Shown here: positions 1 through 6,028 of the stretch, in pieces
How positions within the stretch are numbered: the stretch's first letter is position 1
Layout: every line of letters starts with the position of its first letter
Source: Desulfovibrionaceae bacterium
GTDB taxonomy: Bacteria > Desulfobacterota > Desulfovibrionia > Desulfovibrionales > Desulfovibrionaceae
Length of the DNA: 6,530 nt
Assembly: GCA_009783115.1 (NCBI GenBank)
Contig: WRHT01000083.1
Coordinates: 1-6,530, forward strand
Direction of reading: 5' to 3'
Position numbers and translations under genes: made by a program
Notes under the pieces: model-generated
What the model was told of the DNA's origin: nothing
Seen by the model: the letters and a program-made list of their open reading frames with translations, nothing else
Database searches by the model: none

Positions 1-561
1 GGGCCGCTGGATATGCGCCTGGACCAGCAAAAAGGACGGAGCGCGGCGGATCTGATCAACAGCCTGGGAGAGACTGATTTGAGCGCGATTTTGGAAAAAT
101 ACGGCGAAGAACCCATGGCCCGGCGCATTGCCCGAGCCGTTACCCGCGCCCGCGCCGCCCGCCCCCTGACCCGCACCCTGGAACTGGCCCGCCTGGTGGA
201 AGAAGCCTATCCGCCCCGCCGGCGGGGCGCGGCCAGAAACCATCCGGCCACCAAAACCTTCCAGGCCCTGAGACTGGCGGTCAACGATGAGCTCGGGCAG
301 CTCGGCCTCTTTCTGGAACGCATTATTCCACGGCTGAATCCCGGCGCCCGGCTGGCGGTAATCAGTTTTCATTCCCTGGAAGACCGCCTGGTCAAACATT
401 TTTTCCGGGACCAGGCCGCCCCTGTTCCATATGGACAAGCGGCCCTGCGCCTGATCACCAAAAAAGCGCTGTCTCCCTCTCCGGAGGAGTGCGCCGCCAA
501 CCCCCGCGCGCGTAGCGGAAAGCTGCGCGTGGCCGAACGTCTTGGGGGACAGGCGTCATAA
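1..561 (+). CDS. rsmH: 16S rRNA (cytosine-1402-N4)-methyltransferase RsmH (MraW), C-terminal part, 5' truncated
   Basis: RsmH uses S-adenosylmethionine to methylate N4 of C1402 in the decoding centre of 16S rRNA, in the cytoplasm. The window opens inside the gene, and the frame is open from base 1 to the TAA at 559-561, giving 186 residues. The family is about 310 residues long, so roughly the first 120, including most of the SAM-binding fold, lie outside. Visible family signatures, in order, are GPLDMRLD (1-24), a SAADLIN...YGEEPMARRIARA stretch in the inserted helical domain, HPATKTFQALR (241-273), the conserved ISFHSLEDRLVK block (361-396) and the C-terminal NPRARSGKLRVAERL (499-543). All agree closely with the E. 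coli protein as I recall it. It is the usual first or second gene of dcw clusters, followed here by an ftsL-like gene after 84 bases. The ATG at 13 is an internal methionine, not the start. No frameshift or odd residue is seen. Confidence 0.97.
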   Translation, partial: GPLDMRLDQQKGRSAADLINSLGETDLSAILEKYGEEPMARRIARAVTRARAARPLTRTLELARLVEEAYPPRRRGAARNHPATKTFQALRLAVNDELGQLGLFLERIIPRLNPGARLAVISFHSLEDRLVKHFFRDQAAPVPYGQAALRLITKKALSPSPEECAANPRARSGKLRVAERLGGQAS

Positions 562-645
562 GATGTAAAAAATAAGCGGCCGCAGGCTGGCGCTAGGGTC
601 CGGAAAGGGGCCGGGATAGAATTGACTCGGAGATTGGCAATATAT
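562..645 (+). other. rsmH-ftsL intergenic spacer
   Basis: This 84-base spacer is the longest non-coding stretch in the window. It holds an ATG immediately followed by TAA (563-568), a NotI-type palindrome GCGGCCGC (576-583), a short CCGG...CCGG inverted repeat that could form only a weak stem, and near its end a GGAGA (629-633) that can serve as the ftsL ribosome binding site. The frame of rsmH stays open through the spacer into ftsL after the single TAA. There is no strong stem followed by a T run, so I see no intrinsic terminator, and transcription probably continues from rsmH into ftsL. Confidence 0.6.
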
Positions 646-650
646 ATGAA
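622..650 (+). promoter_or_regulatory. Candidate sigma-70-like promoter at the ftsL start
   Basis: TTGACT (622-627) matches five of six bases of the -35 consensus. Exactly 17 bases later comes TATGAA (645-650), which matches four of six bases of the -10 consensus. The surrounding AT-rich run (639-647) stands out in a GC-rich region. A transcript from here would begin near 657, inside ftsL, so it would serve ftsI and the mur genes but not full-length ftsL. The -10 half is weak and overlaps the ftsL ATG, so this may be chance. The TTG of the -35 is also a possible alternative start codon for ftsL. Confidence 0.25.
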
Positions 651-960
651 CAATACAGAACAACCGTCCCCATCCTCTTCCGGGATCTTCCGGGAAAATT
701 GCTTTCTGGCTCTTTCCCTGCTGCTGAACCTGGGGCTGTGCCTGGCCATCGTCTGGGTGCATTCCATGCCATACGTCACTTTGAGCAAAGCCATCCGCGA
801 GGCCAGCCTGGAGCACCGCAAACTTTATGATTTGGCCGGCCAGCTGGAGGCGGAGCGGGATGTGCTCAGCAATCAGGCTTCTCTGGAAAAAAAAATCCGC
901 GAACTGAACCTGGATCTGGCTAAACCAAGGCCGGGGCAGGTCCGCCATCTGGATCAATAA
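646..960 (+). CDS. ftsL: FtsL-like septal division protein (small bitopic membrane protein)
   Basis: This predicted protein of 104 residues has the FtsL plan: a short polar cytoplasmic N-terminus (1-19), one hydrophobic membrane segment (about 20-41, LALSLLLNLGLCLAIVW core) and a periplasmic part (about 46-92) rich in Leu, Glu, Arg and Lys that reads as a coiled coil. FtsL proteins bind FtsB/DivIC and help recruit and activate FtsW-FtsI at the septum. Sequence conservation in this family is poor, so the call rests on topology, size and the position between rsmH and ftsI. I chose the ATG at 646, with GGAGA at 629-633 about 12 bases upstream. A TTG at 622 in the same frame would add eight residues (MTRRLAIY) and cannot be excluded. 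An A9 run (887-895) lies in the coiled-coil codons. The stop is 18 bases before ftsI, so the two genes are surely co-transcribed. Confidence 0.8.
   Translation: MNNTEQPSPSSSGIFRENCFLALSLLLNLGLCLAIVWVHSMPYVTLSKAIREASLEHRKLYDLAGQLEAERDVLSNQASLEKKIRELNLDLAKPRPGQVRHLDQ
887..895 (+). repeat. A9 homopolymer tract inside ftsL
   Basis: Nine consecutive A bases lie within the codons GAA AAA AAA ATC (Glu81-Lys82-Lys83-Ile84 of FtsL). It is the longest A run I see in the window. A slip of one base in either direction would end the protein soon afterwards: one extra A gives about nine new residues and then TAA, and one fewer A gives three new residues and then TGA. Whether slippage occurs is unknown. 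Confidence 0.9.
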
Positions 961-978
961 GAAAGCGGGAAGATCCAC

Positions 979-3057
979 ATGAAAAAAGGGAAAGCAGACA
1001 GCCTCCGCCGCCAGGGAATTATCCCCATGTTCTTCATCGCCTGCGTTCTGGTGATCTTCCTGGGACACATCTGGATTAATTTTTATGACCTGCAGATCAA
1101 CCAGGGACGGGATAATCCCAAGATTCGCGGGTATAACCTGGAGGCCATGGCGGAGAACCAAAATTTTGTATCTGAAAGACATACCGGCCGGCGCGGCTCC
1201 ATCGTGGACCGCAACGGGGTCGCCCTTTCTTCCAGCGTCGGAGGATACTCCCTCGCTCTTCAGCCGCTGTATGTCAAAGACAGCCAGACGGTGGCCACTT
1301 TCCTGAAACACACCCTGGACATGCCTGAAAAAAACATTCTTCCGCAAATCAATTCCGGCAAAAAATATATCGAGCTGGCCCGCAATCTGCCCTATGCCCA
1401 GGCCAAGATCCTTCAGGAATCCCAGATGCCGGCGGGTTTGCTCCTCTTTAACCAGCAGGCCCGTATTTATCAGAATAACCAGCAGGCCGCCCAACTCTTG
1501 GGTTTCGCCGGCATGGATTCCGTGGGCCGGGAAGGGCTGGAGCTGGTCTTTGAAAACCGCCTGGCCGGCAAGAGCGCCGTGCTCAAGGTACAGACCAACG
1601 CCTCGGGCAAACGGCGCTTCTATCATAGTGACGAAAAGCTCAAACAGCTTCGAAGCCTGGATGGACAGGATTTGCATTTGACCATTGACTCAACGGTGCA
1701 ACATTACGCGGAACAGGCCCTGGCCGAGGCGGTGCGGGAAAATGAGGCCCAATGGGGCGGAACCCTGGTCATCCATATCCCCAGCGGAGAAATTTTGGCC
1801 TGGGCCCAGGCGCCGCTGATCAACCCCAATATGTACGGCCGCTATTCCCAGACCGACAGACGCAACCGCATCGCCCTGGATGCGGTGGAATTCGGCTCCA
1901 CCGTCAAGCCCTTCCTGATGGCGGCCGCCTTGGAAGAAGGCCAAGTCTCGCCCCAAACCGCCTTTGACGCCGAAAACGGGCAATGGACCGTGCGCAATAA
2001 AACCATCACCGATACCCGGCCCCGAAATACGGTTACGCTGGTGGAGGCCATGAAGTATTCCAGCAATATCGCCATGGGAAAAATCGCTCTGCTCCTGGGG
2101 GCGAAAAAATACCACGCCTATCTTAACAAGATGGGCTTCGGACGCAAAAGTTCCCTGCCCCTGAGCGGCGAAAACCCAGGCATTTTGCGTCCTCCCGCCA
2201 AATGGAGCGAGCTGGATCTGGCCGCGGCCGGCTTCGGGCAGGGTTTTTCCGCCACTCTGCTGCAAATGGGCCAGGCCTATTTTTGCCTGGCCAACCAGGG
2301 CGTAAATAAAACCCTGCGCCTGATAATGAATGAAGGGCTGCAGAAAGAGGAGCCGGAAGAGCGCATTTTTTCCGCTGAAACCGCCGCAACGGTGCTTTCC
2401 ATCATGGAGATGGTAGTCAGCGACGAAGACGGCGGAGGCCGGGCGGCCCGTATGCCTTGGGTCAGGGTGCTCGGTAAAACCGGCACCTCCCAGTTGGCGG
2501 AAGACGGGGTTTACGGCGAACAGCGCGCGGCCTCCTTCGCGGGCATGGCCCCGGCGGAAAAGCCCGAATTACTGATCCTGGTCGTCCTGGTGGATCCGCA
2601 GAAAAACAAGTTCGGCGCCACCGCGGCCGTGCCGGTGTTCAAGAGCGTCCTGGAGGACACCCTGAGCTACCTGGGGCGTCTGCCCGACCCCGGCCCGGAT
2701 TATGCGAGAACAGCCCCGCCCGTTGATCTGGCTGCCTATACCCGGCAAAAGGCCAAAGAAGACGCCAGGCTGAAAAACAAACTATATTTTTCCGAGAGCG
2801 AAACCGCAGCCGACTCCGGCGACTTGGCCAGGGGGCGGCTGAGCGAACGCGGATTACCGAATATCACGGCCCTGCAAACTGTTCCGGACATGCGCGGCCT
2901 GGGTCTGCACGAGGCCACGGGCATTCTGTCTCTCAAAAAAATCGTGCCGCTGATCCACGGGCAAGGGAGCAACGTGTTCCGTCAATCCCCTCCTCCGGGC
3001 GCGGATTGGCCCACAGGCGCGCCCTTCGTTATCTGGCTGGAGGACAAGTCCTTGTGA
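979..3057 (+). CDS. ftsI: Septal peptidoglycan transpeptidase FtsI (class B PBP3-like) with C-terminal PASTA domain
   Basis: This 692-residue class B penicillin-binding protein crosslinks stem peptides during septation, partnered by the glycosyltransferase FtsW. Residues 1-13 are basic and cytoplasmic, and about 14-36 form a membrane anchor without a convincing cleavage site. The dimerisation/pedestal region begins with the RGSIVDRNGVALSSS motif (72-86). The transpeptidase domain (about 250-560) has all three catalytic motifs: S307-T-V-K310 with the acyl-enzyme serine, S361-S-N363, and K500-T-G-T503. A charged linker (about 570-628) leads to one PASTA domain (about 634-688: VPDMRG..., QSPPPGADWPTG). 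The protein is about 100 residues longer than E. coli FtsI because of linker and PASTA. The ATG at 979 follows the purine-rich GGGAAGA (967-973), 5 bases upstream. The stop overlaps the murE GTG. SpoVD-type enzymes share this architecture, but the dcw position after ftsL favours FtsI. Confidence 0.95.
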   Translation: MKKGKADSLRRQGIIPMFFIACVLVIFLGHIWINFYDLQINQGRDNPKIRGYNLEAMAENQNFVSERHTGRRGSIVDRNGVALSSSVGGYSLALQPLYVKDSQTVATFLKHTLDMPEKNILPQINSGKKYIELARNLPYAQAKILQESQMPAGLLLFNQQARIYQNNQQAAQLLGFAGMDSVGREGLELVFENRLAGKSAVLKVQTNASGKRRFYHSDEKLKQLRSLDGQDLHLTIDSTVQHYAEQALAEAVRENEAQWGGTLVIHIPSGEILAWAQAPLINPNMYGRYSQTDRRNRIALDAVEFGSTVKPFLMAAALEEGQVSPQTAFDAENGQWTVRNKTITDTRPRNTVTLVEAMKYSSNIAMGKIALLLGAKKYHAYLNKMGFGRKSSLPLSGENPGILRPPAKWSELDLAAAGFGQGFSATLLQMGQAYFCLANQGVNKTLRLIMNEGLQKEEPEERIFSAETAATVLSIMEMVVSDEDGGGRAARMPWVRVLGKTGTSQLAEDGVYGEQRAASFAGMAPAEKPELLILVVLVDPQKNKFGATAAVPVFKSVLEDTLSYLGRLPDPGPDYARTAPPVDLAAYTRQKAKEDARLKNKLYFSESETAADSGDLARGRLSERGLPNITALQTVPDMRGLGLHEATGILSLKKIVPLIHGQGSNVFRQSPPPGADWPTGAPFVIWLEDKSL
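3039..3056 (+). promoter_or_regulatory. murE ribosome binding site and GTG start overlapping the ftsI stop
   Basis: GGAGG (3039-3043) lies 10 bases before GTG (3054-3056), and the GTGA sequence holds both the murE start and the ftsI TGA. This decides the murE start over the in-frame ATG at 3006, which would place 48 more bases inside ftsI and add residues unlike a MurE N-terminus. The overlap suggests that ribosomes ending ftsI re-initiate on murE. Confidence 0.8.
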
Positions 3058-4586
3058 AAAAAACAGACCTCTCCTTCAGCGCCCTTCTGGAATTCGTCGC
3101 GCAAAAACAGACCTGTCCCAGAACCCATTCCGGACAGGTGCGGCCTGGAGACAGCTTCATCCTTATGCCCCCGGCCCAAGCGGGCGGGCAGGGAGGGCTG
3201 GATTATCTCCGGGAAGCTTTGGCCGGCGGCGCCGAATACCTGGTGTATGCCGCTTCTCAAAAAACGGAACTGGAGGCGCGGCTCGAGGAACTAGCCGGGA
3301 ACGCTTCCAGGCCGGTACTGGTACAGGTTGAGGACTGCCGCGCCGCCCTAGGGGATCTGGCCGTAGCCTGCTTCGCCGCCGCCGGGCCTTCACTCGGTCT
3401 GTGCGGGATCACCGGGACCAACGGCAAAACCAGTTGCACCTATATGTTGGAGCACCTTCTGGGCGCCAGCGGGCACAAGGTCGGCGTAATTGGAACAATA
3501 AATTACCGTTGGCCCGGCGTCAGGAGACCTTCGTGCCTGACCACCCCCGGCTGCCTTGAATTGCATTCCATGATCCGCGAAATGCGCGAAGCCGGAACCG
3601 GCACGGTGATCATGGAAGTATCTTCCCATGCCTTGGCCCAAAAACGGGTGGCCGGCCTGAGTTTCGGCGGGGCGCTCTGGACCAATCTCACTCAGGATCA
3701 CCTGGATTTCCACCAGGACATGGAAGAATACTACCAGTACAAGGCCGCTTTGTTCCTGGGGCCGGAAGAGGGCGGAGTGCCTGCGCGGGACAAAGCCCGG
3801 GCCATTAATGGCGATGACGCCCACGGTCGCCGCCTCCTGGACGAATGCGCCGGCCTGCCCGGCCTGACCATTGCCTACGGCTTGGGCAAGCAAAGCCGGA
3901 AGCGCCATTTGCAGGGCGAAATTCTCTCCCTTGGCCCGGAAGGTTTACGCCTGAAACATAATTTTCACGGGCAGGTTTGGGAGATAGCCTCCCCGTTGGT
4001 CGGGCGTTTCAACGCCATGAACCTGCTGGGAGTGGAGGCCCTGGCTCTGGCCTTGGGCATGGAGCCAGAAGATTTTGGCGTTCTGGAAAATTTCACCGGG
4101 GCGCCTGGACGCCTGGAGCGTATCGCCAACCGCCAGGGTCTGCACATCTTTGTGGACTACGCCCATACCCCGGACGCCCTGGAAAAGGCGCTAGGGGCGC
4201 TGCGTGATGCCGGTTTCAAGCGCCTCATAGCCGTATTCGGCTGCGGCGGCAACCGGGATCGGGGGAAACGCCCGCTCATGGGCCGGGTGGTTTCCAGGCT
4301 GGCCGAGGTGGCGGTGCTGACCTCGGATAACCCTCGCCTGGAGGATCCCCTGGCGATTATCCGGGATGTGCTGCCCGGCATGGACGGGCCGGCGGAACGC
4401 CATATCCGGGAAGACCGCCGGACAGCCACGGCCCTGGCCCTGGAACTGGCCAAACCCGGCGATGCCGTCCTGGTGGCCGGAAAAGGCCATGAAGACTATA
4501 TGATCCTTGGGGAAAAGAAAATCCATTACAGCGATCAGGAAACTTTACGCGAACTCCTGGGCGAGGCGGAGGCCGGCCTATGCTGA
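3054..4586 (+). CDS. murE: UDP-N-acetylmuramoyl-L-alanyl-D-glutamate--2,6-diaminopimelate ligase MurE
   Basis: MurE is the cytoplasmic ATP-dependent ligase that adds the third residue of the stem peptide to UDP-MurNAc-L-Ala-D-Glu. The 510-residue protein has the three Mur domains: an N-terminal uridine-binding part (about 1-110), a central ATPase with P-loop GITGTNGKT (118-126; Lys125), and a C-terminal domain. Other signatures are TTP (163-165), EVSSH (188-192), NLTQDHLDFH (211-220), the lysine expected to be carbamylated (K230 in YYQYKAALF), DYAHTPDALEKAL (368-380), GCGGNRDRGKRPLMG (396-410) and GKGHEDY (476-482). DNPR (425-428) is the signature for meso-diaminopimelate rather than lysine. 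The N-terminal domain is odd: the usual DSR motif is replaced by H25-S-G27, and the later DGH motif is not recognisable. The start is GTG at 3054. The gene overlaps ftsI by 4 bases and murF by 7, so translation is probably coupled. Confidence 0.96.
   Translation: MKKTDLSFSALLEFVAQKQTCPRTHSGQVRPGDSFILMPPAQAGGQGGLDYLREALAGGAEYLVYAASQKTELEARLEELAGNASRPVLVQVEDCRAALGDLAVACFAAAGPSLGLCGITGTNGKTSCTYMLEHLLGASGHKVGVIGTINYRWPGVRRPSCLTTPGCLELHSMIREMREAGTGTVIMEVSSHALAQKRVAGLSFGGALWTNLTQDHLDFHQDMEEYYQYKAALFLGPEEGGVPARDKARAINGDDAHGRRLLDECAGLPGLTIAYGLGKQSRKRHLQGEILSLGPEGLRLKHNFHGQVWEIASPLVGRFNAMNLLGVEALALALGMEPEDFGVLENFTGAPGRLERIANRQGLHIFVDYAHTPDALEKALGALRDAGFKRLIAVFGCGGNRDRGKRPLMGRVVSRLAEVAVLTSDNPRLEDPLAIIRDVLPGMDGPAERHIREDRRTATALALELAKPGDAVLVAGKGHEDYMILGEKKIHYSDQETLRELLGEAEAGLC
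3059..3118 (+). repeat. Near-perfect 16-base direct repeat at the murE 5' end
   Basis: AAAAACAGACCTCTCC (3059-3074) recurs as AAAAACAGACCTGTCC (3103-3118), with 15 of 16 bases identical and a 44-base offset. Because 44 is not a multiple of three, the copies are read in different frames (KKTDLS and QKQTCP), so the similarity is not forced by a repeated peptide. It sits just after the murE start codon. No function is known to me. Confidence 0.85.
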
Positions 4587-6019
4587 GCCTGCGTTCCATG
4601 GCCGCCCTGCTCGGTTCCCATTCCGAGACCTATCTGCCGGAAGCCCTGGCAGGGAAAACCCCCGCAAAGGTAGTCCTGGACAGCCGCCAGGCGGGACAGG
4701 GCAGCCTCTTTGTCTGCCTAAGGGGCAAACAGCATGACGGACATGATTTTGCCGGCGTGGCCGTTGAACAGGGCGCCCTGGCCATCCTGGCCGAGAAAAA
4801 CCCCTTCGGAAGCAAGACCCCGCCCCTGCCTGTGTTGGGCGCGGCGGACAGCGGACTGGCCCTGGCCCGGTTGGCCGCCGCCCACCGGGAAGATTTCCGG
4901 GGACAGGTCATCGGGATCACCGGCAGCGCAGGCAAAACCTCGGTAAAGGAGGCGTTGGCCGCCGTGCTGGCCGGGCGCGGCCCCACTTCCCGCACCTTTA
5001 TGAACATGAACAGCCGCCTGGGGCTGCCGGTCAGCCTGCTCAACGCCTCCAGCGAGGCGCATTTCTGGGTCATGGAGGCCGGAATCAGCGAAGACGGCGA
5101 CATGGATTACCTGGGCCAGATGCTCAAACCGGATCTGGCCCTGTTGCTCAATGCCGGATCCGGCCACCTGGAAGGGCTCAAGGACAAGGGAGTGGCCTGG
5201 CACAAGGCCCGCCTGCTCGCCTACCTGCGCCCGAACGGCCGCGCCCTGGTCAGCGCCGATTACCCGGATTTGCTCCGGGAAAGCCGCGCTCTGCGCGGAG
5301 AAGATCTCTTTCTCTTTTCCTCCGGAAAAACGGCGCGTTACTCCGCCGTTTACCTTGGGGCCTCCGGACCGCAACATGGACGCTACCTGGCGCGCCTTGA
5401 AGGAGAGACTTTTGAAACCCCGGCCCCCTTCCGCGGGGCTTACGGGGCGGAAAACGTGGCGGCCGTGGCCGGCGCCGCCCATCTTCTCGGTCTTGGAGCG
5501 GAAGAGATCCGTTCCGGCCTGGCCGGCGCCGAACCTCCGGCACAGCGTTTTAACTGCGCGTCCAACGGCCGGCTTATCCTGGTGGACGACAGCTACAATG
5601 CCAACCCTCTCTCCGTGGCCCGCATGCTGGAAAGCGCCGCGGAAATGGCCTCGGAAGCCGGCGGCCCCCTGGTGCTGGTCTTGGGAGAACTCCTGGAACT
5701 GGGTGAAGATAGCCCCGTGGAGCATCGGCGTCTGGGACGGCTCATGGCCGAAAGCGGTTCCCGGCTTATTTACTGGCAGGGCGGCCAAACCGAGTCGGTA
5801 CGCGAGGGATTGCGCCAGGGTTTGTTCAAGGGCGCTTTCACCCCCCTGAAAGGACGGGAAGATTTTCAGGCCGCCCTGCCGGACTTGTGCTCCCACTTGG
5901 AGCAAGGCCTGACGGAAGCGCCCAGGGGAGTGGTCCTGTTCAAGGCTTCCAGGGGCAACCGGCTGGAACTTCTGGCGGAACTGTTCCGCGAACGGTATTT
6001 TAGCGCTTTAAGCGCATAG
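4580..6019 (+). CDS. murF: UDP-N-acetylmuramoyl-tripeptide--D-alanyl-D-alanine ligase MurF
   Basis: MurF completes the cytoplasmic peptidoglycan precursor by ligating D-Ala-D-Ala to the UDP-MurNAc tripeptide with ATP. The 479-residue length is near the family norm (about 450-480). The N-terminal domain carries the DSR motif (34-36, in VVLDSRQAGQGSLFVCLRG) and DGHDF (53-57). The central ATPase has P-loop GITGSAGKTS (112-121; Lys119), then NSRLGLP (144-150), EAGISEDGDMDYL (166-178), NAGSGHLEGL (191-200) and AWHK209, the likely carbamylated lysine. The C-terminal part has QRFN (322-325), VDDSYNANP (335-343), LGELLELGED (368-377) and KASRGNRLELL (455-465). In many homologues the NSRLG position reads NN-x-[IL]-G, so the serine is a mild deviation. 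The ATG at 4580 follows GGAGG (4568-4572) by 7 bases and overlaps the murE stop by 7 bases. The substrate tripeptide is the product of the preceding gene. Confidence 0.96.
   Translation: MLSLRSMAALLGSHSETYLPEALAGKTPAKVVLDSRQAGQGSLFVCLRGKQHDGHDFAGVAVEQGALAILAEKNPFGSKTPPLPVLGAADSGLALARLAAAHREDFRGQVIGITGSAGKTSVKEALAAVLAGRGPTSRTFMNMNSRLGLPVSLLNASSEAHFWVMEAGISEDGDMDYLGQMLKPDLALLLNAGSGHLEGLKDKGVAWHKARLLAYLRPNGRALVSADYPDLLRESRALRGEDLFLFSSGKTARYSAVYLGASGPQHGRYLARLEGETFETPAPFRGAYGAENVAAVAGAAHLLGLGAEEIRSGLAGAEPPAQRFNCASNGRLILVDDSYNANPLSVARMLESAAEMASEAGGPLVLVLGELLELGEDSPVEHRRLGRLMAESGSRLIYWQGGQTESVREGLRQGLFKGAFTPLKGREDFQAALPDLCSHLEQGLTEAPRGVVLFKASRGNRLELLAELFRERYFSALSA
6003..6015 (+). repeat. Inverted repeat at the murF/mraY junction
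   Basis: GCGCTT-T-AAGCGC is a perfect inverted repeat with 6-base arms around one base. In RNA it could fold as a 5-pair stem with a 3-base loop. It lies in the last codons of murF (Ser-Ala-Leu-Ser-Ala), just before the TAG and the mraY ribosome binding site. It has no following T run, so it is not a terminator. An effect on mraY initiation is possible but unproven. Confidence 0.6.
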
Positions 6020-6028
6020 GGCGGAGGC

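Noticed and set aside
563..568. ATG directly followed by TAA after the rsmH stop, a possible start-stop element
   Set aside because: It has no Shine-Dalgarno at a proper distance and could easily occur by chance.
597..615. CCGG...CCGG inverted repeat in the rsmH-ftsL spacer considered as a terminator
   Set aside because: The stem is only four pairs and has no T run after it. An internal terminator between essential cluster genes is also unlikely.
559..648. rsmH and ftsL lie in the same frame with only one TAA between them, so readthrough would make an RsmH-FtsL fusion
   Set aside because: A stretch of 28 codons without a stop is common in GC-rich DNA, TAA is the least leaky stop, and joining a soluble rRNA methyltransferase to a membrane protein has no obvious sense.
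556..1677. Minus-strand open frame of 373 codons opposite ftsL and the 5' half of ftsI
   Set aside because: It is antisense to two supported genes, has no recognisable domain or convincing ribosome binding site, and is explained by third-position GC bias.
3006..3053. In-frame ATG at 3006 as the murE start
   Set aside because: It would overlap ftsI by 52 bases and has no good ribosome binding site, whereas GTG at 3054 has GGAGG ten bases upstream and a MurE-like N-terminus.
5151..5849. Plus-strand open frame of 232 codons overlapping murF in another frame
   Set aside because: The translation is rich in Trp, Pro and Arg, typical of an out-of-frame reading of GC-rich DNA, and MurF motifs occupy the same bases.
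4718..5905. Long open frame of 395 codons on the minus strand opposite murF
   Set aside because: It lies entirely antisense to a clearly conserved MurF. Its composition (rich in Gln, Gly, His, Val) is what GC-biased codons give on the reverse strand, and no family motif is seen.
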